From the NCBI RefSeq assembly GCF_030433855.1, contig NZ_JARUXC010000011.1, positions 50,424 through 114,423 of the forward strand: 64,000 bases of DNA. The letters are read 5' to 3'. This DNA is from Agreia sp. PsM10. Lineage in GTDB: Bacteria > Actinomycetota > Actinomycetes > Actinomycetales > Microbacteriaceae. Both the position numbers and the translations under genes were made by a program. Below are positions 18,418-25,611 of this stretch, in pieces (position 1 is the first letter of the stretch; each line of letters starts with the position of its first letter). Below the pieces are notes generated by a model that worked only from the letters and a program-made list of their open reading frames with translations, ran no database searches and was not told the origin of the DNA.

Positions 18418-18892
18418 AGATCTCTTCTGCCTCGCTGAACTGGCTGTGCGGCACGTCGGAGAGCGGCGTCCACTCCGCGTCGCTCGCGTCGAAGTGCTCG
18501 AATCCGGGGCCGTCGTCGATCTCGAAGCCCAATCCGATCAGGCAGTCACGCGAGCCGAGAAGATTCGCGTAGATGCCTCGCCTTTCGTCGCGAGAGTAGT
18601 CGGCGTACGTGGATTGGGAGCCGAGTGCGCTGCAGGCATCGGCGTCGCTCGCGTAGTCGTGCGGCTGACCATCCATGATCACCGACTTCGGTGAACTGCT
18701 GCCCTCCTCGGGGTCTGATTCCATCTCCCAGCCCTTGCCCTGCATGCACGTCGTGAACTCGACGACGAGTTCTTCTTGCGTGAAGAGGGGAACCGGCGGC
18801 GGCGGCGCGCTGACGTGTGTGACGGCGGTGCAGCCTGAAGCCGCAGTCGCCAGCAGCGCGCCGAGCACGCCAGCGACCAGCCGGCGGCGCAC
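18398..18892 (-). CDS. Secreted lipoprotein, unknown function
   Basis: 164 aa. Signal sequence RRRLVAGVLGALLATAASGC with lipobox ASGC, so Cys21 would be lipidated. The mature part is acidic and has four further Cys (CMQGKG, DACSAL, RDCLIG, EICPPPFF), suggesting two disulfides. GTG 18892 follows the upstream stop by 8 bp with GGAGGG just before it; a longer open frame upstream overlaps the neighbour and is rejected. Function not recognised. Probably cotranscribed with 18901-19365. Confidence 0.7.
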   Translation of the reverse strand: MRRRLVAGVLGALLATAASGCTAVTHVSAPPPPVPLFTQEELVVEFTTCMQGKGWEMESDPEEGSSSPKSVIMDGQPHDYASDADACSALGSQSTYADYSRDERRGIYANLLGSRDCLIGLGFEIDDGPGFEHFDASDAEWTPLSDVPHSQFSEAEEICPPPFF

Positions 18893-18900
18893 TGCCCTCC

Positions 18901-19365
18901 CTACATGCACAGTTCTGTTGCCCGAACGAAGTACGCGTGCGCCGGGTCTGCGGCGTCGGCTCCCGCCAGCGACTCGTAGGCCGCCTTCAGCCCGTCGAGT
19001 TCTGTCTTCTCGGCATCGGCCAGCTGCGGGTAGCAGCGGGTCGCGATCGCCGCAGAGAAGTCGGCGAGTCCGACCCCGGGGCCACCCGCCAGGGTGCTCG
19101 GCTCGTCGCCCACCTCGGAGTCGGCCAAGGCCCACAGCTGAGCCAGCGGGGCGTCTTCGGCCGCGATGCCACCCGGCCCTGTGGGTGGTGCTGGCGTTGC
19201 CGACGCCTCACCGGACGCCCGGTTCGTAGACGACGGGACCAGCATGTACTCGCCATTGTCGGAATCACTCGCAGCGGGAGCGCATGCGGCGAGCAGGAGG
19301 AGCGCCGCCGCCCCGCCGACGACGAGGGCGGCGCGGGCGGGCAGGCGCTTCGTGGTGCTGATCAC
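18901..19365 (-). CDS. Lipoprotein, unknown function
   Basis: Signal sequence with lipobox LLAAC after RLPARAALVVGGAAALLL; a Ser/Thr/Pro-rich linker; then a helical mature domain with two Cys (RCYPQLAD and the C-terminal ELCM) likely to form a disulfide. Start uncertain: GTG 19365 gives a normal signal peptide, while an in-frame GTG at 19416 would add 17 residues. Likely operon partner of the lipoprotein downstream. Confidence 0.65.
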   Translation of the reverse strand: MISTTKRLPARAALVVGGAAALLLLAACAPAASDSDNGEYMLVPSSTNRASGEASATPAPPTGPGGIAAEDAPLAQLWALADSEVGDEPSTLAGGPGVGLADFSAAIATRCYPQLADAEKTELDGLKAAYESLAGADAADPAHAYFVRATELCM

Positions 19366-19444
19366 CTCTCGATGCTGTCGGATCGCCTCGGGCCTGGCAA
19401 TCGAAAGCGCCGACACGCGCGACGGATCTTGGTACTCCGAGTGC

Positions 19445-19585
19445 CTAGGTGCGTGAGCCGCAGCGGCGGTGAACGCGTAGGTGCGCAGTGTCTTGGTCTT
19501 CGGAGTCGTCGTCGAGCGACGGGCGAGGAGGGCGGATCAGCTGCCAGCCGGTGGGAACGAGCACCGTGTCATGGGCCTTTGACAT
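19445..19585 (-). CDS. Possible small protein (46 aa)
   Basis: ATG at 19585 to TAG at 19445. The translation (MSKAHDTVLVPTGWQLIRPP..., then an acidic DDDSED stretch and a basic end) has reasonable composition and a possible GGTGAAG ahead of the start. No family recognised. It fills the gap between the lipoproteins and the toxin-antitoxin operon; could equally be chance. Confidence 0.3.
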   Translation of the reverse strand: MSKAHDTVLVPTGWQLIRPPRPSLDDDSEDQDTAHLRVHRRCGSRT

Positions 19586-19683
19586 ACTTCACCCATGAAG
19601 TTGCCCCTTCGTAATCTGAGCAATGGCGTAGACCGATGAAAGGCGCCCAGCGGTCGCGTTGCACCCAACGCCAACGAGTTCCG

Positions 19684-20088
19684 ATGACATGGCACATGAA
19701 TCCGGTTCCCGCGATCGACATCTTCGACGAAATCAAAGAATCGCTGACGGGGCTTTCCCCGCTCGAGCGCGAGATGCGAATAGCGGCGTACACCGTCACT
19801 ATGGAAATGGCAGCCCGAGGTGACCTCGACCCTGAGGGCACAGACATTGGCCCGATCATTCTCGATCCGAGCCTCTTCGAACTCCGCTGGAATTTCGGGC
19901 GACGGCTGTTTCGCCTATGCCACGCCGAGCCGACCTCACTCCCGTCGATCTTGATCGGATTGCATTTTCACGAGAAGGCGGTCACTGGCCTCGATCATGA
20001 GATCCGTGAGGCCCAGGACGCCCAGATAAGTCTGGCGGCCCTGCGGTACCGGGCGGGCGAGCGCAACAACTGGGGCCTTGCGCTCTGA
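19684..20088 (+). CDS. HigB/RelE-like toxin (Gp49-like) of a predicted tripartite TA system
   Basis: About 134 aa. The central region LFELRWNFGRRLFRLCHAEPTSLPSILIGLHFHEKAVTGLDHEIREAQ follows the HigB/Gp49-like pattern (L-ELR, R-LFR, ILIGL-F-EKA, EI--A), a RelE-fold mRNA interferase usually acting on the ribosome. It precedes an XRE antitoxin by 27 bp and a SecB-like gene, the order of Mycobacterium tuberculosis higB1-higA1-secB. Start uncertain: ATG 19636, 19684 and 19696 are in frame; the first adds 16 Arg/Cys-rich residues that look noncoding. Its 3' end contains the likely antitoxin promoter. Confidence 0.72.
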   Translation: MTWHMNPVPAIDIFDEIKESLTGLSPLEREMRIAAYTVTMEMAARGDLDPEGTDIGPIILDPSLFELRWNFGRRLFRLCHAEPTSLPSILIGLHFHEKAVTGLDHEIREAQDAQISLAALRYRAGERNNWGLAL

Positions 20089-20117
20089 TACCTCCGACGT
20101 TATAGACTGCGGTCTAT
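20078..20117 (+). promoter_or_regulatory. Promoter and operator-like palindrome for the antitoxin
   Basis: TTGCGC (20078-20083), a 17-bp spacer, then TATAGA (20101-20106). The -10 lies inside ATAGAC-TGCG-GTCTAT (20102-20117), a perfect inverted repeat reaching the antitoxin start codon, which begins 9 nt after the -10. This would allow nearly leaderless antitoxin-chaperone transcription with autorepression. It resembles, as I recall it, the ATATAGG-N6-CCTATAT operator of mycobacterial HigA. Confidence 0.6.
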
Positions 20118-20526
20118 GTCAACCCTCGCAGAACTCCTGGGTGCAGATCTGTCATCTCCCTCGCAGCGACTCGCCCTGACTCTCACTGAGAACGACGCGT
20201 ACCTGGTGCGAGATCTCATTGATCTTCGCATCCGCCTCAACATGAGCCAGCGCGATGTTGCCGACCGTCTGGGCGTCACGCAGGCCACGATCTCTGCATT
20301 CGAGAGGCACGACAACGACCCGAAGCTGTCGACCATTCGACGTTACGCCCTCGCGATCGGCGCGGTGGTCGCCCACTCTGTCGAAGAGGATCGCCGTGGT
20401 GCGTCTGGCTTCGACGGGTGGGAGCTCGCTGGTTCGTCTGTCACACGCGGGCGGTTCGGCGTTCCCCGTCATATTCGAGCGCAAGCCAATGACGCGGTCG
20501 GCTGGCAACGCGCGTCGGTTTCATGA
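20116..20526 (+). CDS. HigA-like XRE antitoxin
   Basis: 136 aa with a canonical HTH_XRE domain at about 37-88: RIRLNMSQRDVADRLGVTQATISAFERHDNDPKLSTIRRYALAIG. A 45-residue tail follows with two Trp (GFDGWELAGS, AVGWQRAS). In chaperone-dependent antitoxins such a tail (ChAD) makes folding rely on the SecB-like partner; this is inferred here. It binds DNA and should neutralise the toxin encoded upstream. Its stop overlaps the start of the next gene (ATGA). Confidence 0.85.
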   Translation: MSTLAELLGADLSSPSQRLALTLTENDAYLVRDLIDLRIRLNMSQRDVADRLGVTQATISAFERHDNDPKLSTIRRYALAIGAVVAHSVEEDRRGASGFDGWELAGSSVTRGRFGVPRHIRAQANDAVGWQRASVS

Positions 20527-21017
20527 CTGACGACCTAGAGCAGCCTCAGCCAGTAGAAGTCAGCGACACACGGCATCTGCTGGAGCTCATGTCACTCGAC
20601 GATATCTACTACGTCAATCTCTCGGTCGAACGCGTCAGCAACGACGACGTCGATCTCGACCAGGGCCCGCGGCTCAGCCACGACATATTTTCTCGGTACC
20701 ACGCCAAGGCGATGAGTGTTCGCCTCTCTACGACGGTGGAGGCGAAAGATGCCGTCTACCACGTTGATATCGTCACCGACTACGAGTCGGAGGTCGAGGT
20801 TGCATCGTCTGAAGACATCCGCCGCGATTTCATTGAGCGGGTTGCGATCATGGCAGCGTGGCCGTACCTCCGAGTGGCTGTGGCAGATCTGTCTGCACGC
20901 ATGCGCACCGAGCAGATCACCCTGGGACTCTTCAAACCCGGCGACATCACGCTGGGCGACTCCCGCCCGGCAGACCCCGAGACCGGGTTGGCCCTGGAGC
21001 CTGACGAGAACGGGTAA
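20523..21017 (+). CDS. SecB-like chaperone of the toxin-antitoxin operon
   Basis: 164 aa. The core reads MSVRLSTTVEAKDAVYHVDIVTDYESEVEV, then IRRDFIERVAIMAAWPYLRVAVADLSARM and ITLGLFKP, matching the SecB fold: antiparallel strands, then a helix beginning with PY, as in E. coli SecB (LFPYAREC). SecB is otherwise rare in Gram-positives and is found there mainly beside TA genes, where it protects the antitoxin. The ATGA overlap with the antitoxin implies coupled translation. Assignment rests on pattern and gene order. Confidence 0.7.
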   Translation: MTDDLEQPQPVEVSDTRHLLELMSLDDIYYVNLSVERVSNDDVDLDQGPRLSHDIFSRYHAKAMSVRLSTTVEAKDAVYHVDIVTDYESEVEVASSEDIRRDFIERVAIMAAWPYLRVAVADLSARMRTEQITLGLFKPGDITLGDSRPADPETGLALEPDENG

Positions 21018-21106
21018 GCACACTCCGATTTCGATCCATAGTGCATCGACTCGTCGCTAAATGCCCGTACTCGCCGCCCGATTACGAGCGCTTTCTGACG
21101 GATGGA

Positions 21107-21400
21107 TCAGGCGCGAGGCGAGGTGCCCTCGGGTCGAGGCCGCGTGCGAGCGCCCACGGCAAGGCCAGCCCAGAAGGCTCCCGCGAGCAGGCCGAGCACG
21201 GCTATCACCAGGCCGAGAGCCGTCATGGGCGCGACGACCTGCACGGCTCCGGGCCGGAACATGTCACCCGAGAGCGGCGCGTACGCCACCCATCCGAAGG
21301 AGAGGGGCTGCGACGCGGAGATGACTGCGATCACCGACCCCGCCACGACGGCGACGACGGCGATCGCGAGAAGGAGGCGCTTCAGAGTGGTGGACGTCAT
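21107..21400 (-). CDS. Small membrane protein, unknown
   Basis: 97 aa with two hydrophobic helices (about 8-28 and 57-82) joined by a loop, and an Arg/Pro-rich tail. ATG 21400 has TAGCGT exactly 6 nt upstream, the leaderless pattern seen repeatedly in this window. No family recognised. Confidence 0.7.
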   Translation of the reverse strand: MTSTTLKRLLLAIAVVAVVAGSVIAVISASQPLSFGWVAYAPLSGDMFRPGAVQVVAPMTALGLVIAVLGLLAGAFWAGLAVGARTRPRPEGTSPRA

Positions 21401-21420
21401 GCCTCCACGCTACGCAGTCG

Positions 21421-21810
21421 TCAGCGGGAGAGGGCGACGAACACCAGGGTCAGGCTGAGTGCGGCGACCACGATCAGGCCGCCGAGCTTGAGCACCTCGG
21501 GCGACGACGCAGCCCGCAGGCGCGACAGAAGAGCACGCGAACGCGCGGCCCACGTGGGCCCCGCAGCCCGAGGGGTGCCGGCAATCACGGGCTTCGGGGC
21601 GGCAGCATCCGGAACCGGCGTCGACCGCATCTCGAATGCCGCGGGCAGGGAGTCGGCTGCGGGCGCCGAGGCGGCCGGGGGCACGAACTCGGCTGCGGGC
21701 ACCTGGACCTCCTCGAGCTCGCCGAACTCGGCGAGAAGGGAGTCGAACGTGAGCTCGCGCTCCGTTACAGACATGTTGGCGTGGGCACGTGCGGGCACTG
21801 GGGTGGTCAT
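21421..21810 (-). CDS. Single-span membrane protein, unknown
   Basis: 129 aa. An acidic N-terminal segment (ELTFDSLLAEFGELEEVQVP), an Ala/Pro-rich linker, a basic stretch and one C-terminal membrane helix (about 107-127), so probably a tail-anchored protein with a cytoplasmic domain. ATG 21774 is an alternative start. No motif of known function. Confidence 0.65.
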   Translation of the reverse strand: MTTPVPARAHANMSVTERELTFDSLLAEFGELEEVQVPAAEFVPPAASAPAADSLPAAFEMRSTPVPDAAAPKPVIAGTPRAAGPTWAARSRALLSRLRAASSPEVLKLGGLIVVAALSLTLVFVALSR

Positions 21811-22012
21811 GGCATCCGAGCAGATAGGGGGTGAGCCGCATCCGTTGGAGGAAACCGGTGCGAGGAGAGTCTAGGGGGAAGACGCCGGCTCGAACTTGGG
21901 GGGCGAACCGACGCCTTCCTCTCCATCAAAGATAAGGATCTCTCAGATAGTTGTCTAATACTGGGGGCAGTTTCGGCGTGACCCTTGCGGATTCCGCCTC
22001 CCTGTGATCGAC

Positions 22013-22216
22013 CTAGGCGATGAGTTGCGTCAAGGCCTCTTCGGGCGAGCCGTATGGGCCCGACCACCCGTTCCTCGAGTGGTCGTCGCTCAGCTTCGCG
22101 TGCCAACCGTCGCTCATGCGGTAGACCGTGGCGAGGCGGCTTGTTCGTTCATCAGCATCCGTCTGGAGGATGTAGGCGCGGCGGGCACCGTGATGTTCGA
22201 TGATGGCGGAAGTCAT
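22013..22216 (-). CDS. Small protein with DGWHAK-WSGPY motif, paralogue of 7219-7470
   Basis: 67 aa of unknown function. The block RLATVYRMSDGWHAK...WSGPYGSPEEAL matches the protein at 7219-7470 almost residue for residue. ATG 22216 is chosen since from there the N-terminus aligns gap-free with that paralogue; AAGGAG lies 13 nt upstream, rather far. A longer in-frame start at 22279 exists. No signal peptide. Lacks the Ala-Gly insert of its relative. Confidence 0.7.
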   Translation of the reverse strand: MTSAIIEHHGARRAYILQTDADERTSRLATVYRMSDGWHAKLSDDHSRNGWSGPYGSPEEALTQLIA

Positions 22217-22403
22217 GACTGGCGTTTCGCTCCTTCGAATGATCGCAGACGCGATCGAATTGGGTTGAGTGATGCTCATTTATTCGTGCGGCAACGCTAC
22301 AGAGCGTCATGTTCCTTTGCAAGGGACTTCACAGAGCTCCGTAAACGACGTATTCTCACGATTCGGCGCCGCGACGGAATCGGATTGCACGCAGCACGAG
22401 AAA

Positions 22404-22425
22404 GGCCACCCCGAGCGGGGTGGCC
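22404..22425 (-). terminator. Intrinsic terminator of the SRPBCC gene
   Basis: GGCCACCCC / GGGGTGGCC, a perfect 9-bp stem with GAGC loop, followed on the minus strand by TTTCT. Lies 20 bp after the stop codon of 22445-22900. Confidence 0.85.
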
Positions 22426-22444
22426 TCTCGTTACGGGCGAGTGA

Positions 22445-22900
22445 TCAGGCTTCGACGTCGCCGCGCCATGCTCCGTCGGGGTGGCCCTCCGACTCGATGT
22501 ACTCCTTGAAGTTCTTCAGGTCCTTCTTCACCGCGTGGCCGCCCACGCCCACGGCCGAACCGAGCTTCTCGAGCAGGCCGGTGGGCTCCCAGTCGAGCTG
22601 CACGGTCACGCGGGTCTCGGTGGGAGCGAGCTTGTGGAACGTGACGACGCCGGCGTGGTCGACCTCGCCGCCCGTGCTCGTCCAGGCGACGCGCTCGTCA
22701 GGGTGCTGCTCGGTGATGTTGGCCTCGAACGTGCGCTCGACGGGGCCGACCTTGATCTTCCACTCGGTCAGGGTGTCGGTCACCTGCTGAATGGACTCGA
22801 CCTCGTCGAGAAACTTGGGGAACTCCTCGAACTGCGTCCACTGGTTGTAGGCGACGGAGACGGGAACAGAAACGTCGACGGTCTCGATGATCTGGGGCAT
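22445..22900 (-). CDS. SRPBCC (START-like) family protein
   Basis: 151 aa, full length for the polyketide cyclase/Bet v1-like fold: opening beta-strand with ETVDVSVPVSVAYNQWTQFEEFPKFLDEVESI, middle strands with GPVERTFEANITEQHPDERVAWTS, and the closing helix KKDLKNFKEYIESEG. Typically binds a hydrophobic ligand; no catalytic residue can be assigned. GAGGAG 8 nt before ATG. Confidence 0.85.
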   Translation of the reverse strand: MPQIIETVDVSVPVSVAYNQWTQFEEFPKFLDEVESIQQVTDTLTEWKIKVGPVERTFEANITEQHPDERVAWTSTGGEVDHAGVVTFHKLAPTETRVTVQLDWEPTGLLEKLGSAVGVGGHAVKKDLKNFKEYIESEGHPDGAWRGDVEA

Positions 22901-23034
22901 GTTTACAACTCCTCATAGTGCGGTATCAACTTGTCTGTACTCCTTCGACGGTACGGGCAGGGTGCGAACAGAATGACCCCCTTGACGCGCGGCGTGCTCA
23001 GCAACAGCCGCGCATCCCGGCCTACGCTGACCCC

Positions 23035-23889
23035 ATGACAGACGCCCCGATCTTCGGCGAAGCCCACGCTCCCGATCTGCATGTGATGACCTACAACATC
23101 CGGCGTCGCATGCGGCAGAACACCCCCGGAAGCCCCGACCTCTGGTCGAGGCGGCAGCCGCTGATCCGCCGGCTGCTCTCGCGCGAACGCCCCACCCTGC
23201 TCGGAACGCAGGAGGCCCTGCCCGACCAGGCCCTCTTCATCTCGGCCGTGCTCGGCCCCCACTATCGCCGCATCGGCTACGGGCGCAACGCCGACGGCAC
23301 CGGAGAGGGATGCCCGCTCTTCTACGACTCGCGCCGCCTGCACCTCGAGAGCTGGCGTCAGATCGCCCTGTCGGAGACACCGGATGTCGCGGGGTCGCGC
23401 TCCTGGGGCAACATGATTCCGCGCATCGCGGTCGTCGCCCGGTTCATCGACGTGAAGACCGGAGAGCCGCTGCGCGTGATCAACACCCACTTCGACCACA
23501 TCGCCCGGCGGGCCCGGCTGCATTCGGCCCAGCAGCTCGCCGCGCTCGCCACATCGAGCGACGAACCCGTCATCGTGATGGGCGACACGAACACCGACGT
23601 CGGCACTGCTCCGTTCGAGGCGATCGCCGGCGACGCCGGGCCGCTCGTGGATGCCTGGGCCACGGCCGGCGTGCGGCTCACGCCCCCGTGGGGCACCTTC
23701 TCGAACTACCGTGCGCCCAGAACCGGCAGGAAACGCATCGACTGGATCCTCGTGAGCCCCGGCATCGAGGTTCGTGAGGCGGCCATCAATGCCTCGCGTT
23801 TCGACGGCGCAGCCGCATCCGACCATGAGCCCGTGCAGGTTCTCGTGCGCCCTGGCAAGGCCCTGCCCGCGGACGGCACCGCCGGGTAA
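23035..23889 (+). CDS. Endonuclease/exonuclease/phosphatase (EEP) family protein
   Basis: 284 aa with the DNase I-like signatures in order: VMTYNIRR near the start, LGTQEAL (metal-binding Glu), INTHFDH, MGDTNTD, and the C-terminal SDHEPV. Likely a metal-dependent phosphoesterase; substrate unknown. ATG 23035 has TACGCT 6 nt upstream (leaderless); the longer frame upstream overlaps the neighbour's promoter region and is rejected. No signal peptide. Confidence 0.87.
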   Translation: MTDAPIFGEAHAPDLHVMTYNIRRRMRQNTPGSPDLWSRRQPLIRRLLSRERPTLLGTQEALPDQALFISAVLGPHYRRIGYGRNADGTGEGCPLFYDSRRLHLESWRQIALSETPDVAGSRSWGNMIPRIAVVARFIDVKTGEPLRVINTHFDHIARRARLHSAQQLAALATSSDEPVIVMGDTNTDVGTAPFEAIAGDAGPLVDAWATAGVRLTPPWGTFSNYRAPRTGRKRIDWILVSPGIEVREAAINASRFDGAAASDHEPVQVLVRPGKALPADGTAG

Positions 23890-23898
23890 TCTTCCAGC

Positions 23899-24549
23899 GT
23901 GATCACCGAGACCTTCCTGCGGCGACCGCGCGGCGGTGCCGAGCTGGCTGCCGACGTCCTCCGCGCGCTCGGCGTCGTCAGCATCGTGATCGGCGGCATC
24001 CACTGGGGATTCGTGGAGGTGGCGGTCTTCGCACTCACCCTTCTCGGCATGCTCGTGCCGCGCTTTCTCGGGTTGCGGCCCGGTTTCGACATCGCGGTGG
24101 GCGGCACACTGCTCGTGGCCGCGTGGAGCGGCGTGTTCGAGCTGTACACGTCGATCGACTGGCTCGACATCGTGATCCACTTCGCCGCCAACGGCCTGCT
24201 CGCCGCGCTCTTCTTCGTCGTGGCGGCCCGCACGGGCGTCGTGCCCGACGTCGCAGCGGGAACGCCGTCGCTTCTTCGCTCGGCCCTGCTGACGACGGTG
24301 TTCGGCCTCGCCGCCGGAGTCCTGTGGGAGATGGGCGAGTGGGCCGGTCACACCTTCATCGACTCGGACATCTTCGTGGGCTACACCGACACCATCGGCG
24401 ACCTGGCCGTGGGCGGCCTCGGCTCGCTGCTGGCCGGCCTGTGCATTCGCTGGCTCACGGCCGAGAGCCGGTGGATCGGGCCTCGAACCGAAGCGGAACG
24501 TGAGGAAGCGCCGGCCCATTTGGGGGTTGGGCCGGCGCCTCGGAATTAA
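23899..24549 (+). CDS. YjdF/DUF2238-like membrane protein
   Basis: 216 aa with about six membrane segments. The motifs WEMGEW and GYTDTIGDLAVGGLGS match the WE-x-W / Y-DT--DL---LG pattern of DUF2238. Function not established. The -10 TAATCT overlaps the stop codon of the preceding gene and lies exactly 6 nt before the GTG start, so it can be transcribed independently. The 3' end of the frame is a strong hairpin. Confidence 0.8.
   Translation: MITETFLRRPRGGAELAADVLRALGVVSIVIGGIHWGFVEVAVFALTLLGMLVPRFLGLRPGFDIAVGGTLLVAAWSGVFELYTSIDWLDIVIHFAANGLLAALFFVVAARTGVVPDVAAGTPSLLRSALLTTVFGLAAGVLWEMGEWAGHTFIDSDIFVGYTDTIGDLAVGGLGSLLAGLCIRWLTAESRWIGPRTEAEREEAPAHLGVGPAPRN
24508..24538. terminator. Strong stem-loop inside the 3' end of the DUF2238 gene
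   Basis: GCGCCGGCCC (24508-24517) and GGGCCGGCGC (24529-24538), a perfect 10-bp stem with an 11-nt loop, within the last codons of 23899-24549. Position between converging genes suggests a bidirectional terminator; no good T-run. Confidence 0.6.
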
Positions 24550-24620
24550 AGATAAGGAATGCTCGATAACCGGTGGGCGAAAGCGGCGGTCTTTCACCTC
24601 CTGTTTCACCCCCGACGCGG

Positions 24621-25529
24621 TCATCCGAGCCCATCGAGCTTCTCCTGGGCCTGCTTCGCCCGCCGAGCAGCGCGCACATGATCGCGATCCGCAGACTTCT
24701 TCTCGCGATTCGCGAGCTGGGTCTCGTGGTACACCTCGGCCAGGTCGGCTTCGACACCCCGAAGCTGCTCCTCGATCTCCGCCCTCTCCGCCTCGAGCTC
24801 CGTGCGACGCTCCGCGAGCCCGTCGAGCGCCTCGTCGACCTCCGCGACCCGGGCCCGCGCGACCGCGACGTCGTCGACGGCCTGCCAGGCCAGGTCCTCG
24901 GCCTGCTTGCGCTCACGGGCCGCCGCCTCGGTGGCGGCCTCGGATGCGTTCGCCCGCCTCGACCGCGCACGGCCCGTCGTTCGGCCGACAGCGTCGAGCA
25001 CTCCATCCGCAGGCAGGGCCTCGGCGCCCGCGAGCGCCACCGGCTCCCACCCCGAGACGGTGAGACCGCGCACCAGAAGCCCGCCGCGCACCGCGGCCGC
25101 GGCATCCTCGTCTGTCATCGCCGCCTGCAGCGTCTGACCGACCTCGATGAGCGCGGAGCCGCTCAGCACGACCCCCTCCCGCACGGCCAGTTCGCGCGCC
25201 CGCGACGATGCGTCGGCCACGAGCCGCTGGCGGTCGGCGCCGAGCGAGCGCATCTCGACAGGGTCGAGGGCGGTCTGCGCCTCGCGCTGGCGCCGGCCGA
25301 GATCGAGCAGGCGGTCGAAGAGCTCTGCATCGTCGCGGGCCAGCGCGGTCACGGCCCAGGCGGTCGGGGATGCCCTGGGCAACCGTTTCAGCATGGGCGC
25401 GAGCGCGCGCAGGGCGGGGTTCTTCGACGCCTCCGACGCCGCCTCGTTGCGGGCCGCCGTGAATTGCGACGGCGGCAGTTCGTACAGTGATCGAGCGATC
25501 GCCCGCAGGTCGTTCTGGCCATCGGTCAT
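24621..25529 (-). CDS. Coiled-coil hypothetical protein
   Basis: 302 aa. An N-terminal helical domain (LYELPPSQFTAARNEAA, PMLKRLPRASPTAWAVTAL) followed by a Lys/Arg/Glu-rich coiled coil over roughly the last 110 residues (ARERKQAEDLAWQ...EALDGLAERRTELEAERAEIEEQLR). No signal peptide or membrane helix. A similar layout is common in actinobacterial hypothetical proteins; function not known. Confidence 0.8.
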   Translation of the reverse strand: MTDGQNDLRAIARSLYELPPSQFTAARNEAASEASKNPALRALAPMLKRLPRASPTAWAVTALARDDAELFDRLLDLGRRQREAQTALDPVEMRSLGADRQRLVADASSRARELAVREGVVLSGSALIEVGQTLQAAMTDEDAAAAVRGGLLVRGLTVSGWEPVALAGAEALPADGVLDAVGRTTGRARSRRANASEAATEAAARERKQAEDLAWQAVDDVAVARARVAEVDEALDGLAERRTELEAERAEIEEQLRGVEADLAEVYHETQLANREKKSADRDHVRAARRAKQAQEKLDGLG

Positions 25530-25611
25530 GATCCATCATCGCAACCGGGCGGAGTTCAGGCGAGCGCCCTGCGCCGAAGGATCATCCACCTGTGAGGCTC
25601 ATGAGACACTT

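Noticed and set aside
25147..25611. N-terminal extension of the LuxR regulator (about 155 residues)
   Set aside because: This stretch is antisense to the coiled-coil gene and is Arg/Ser-rich; the regulator more likely starts near 25612.
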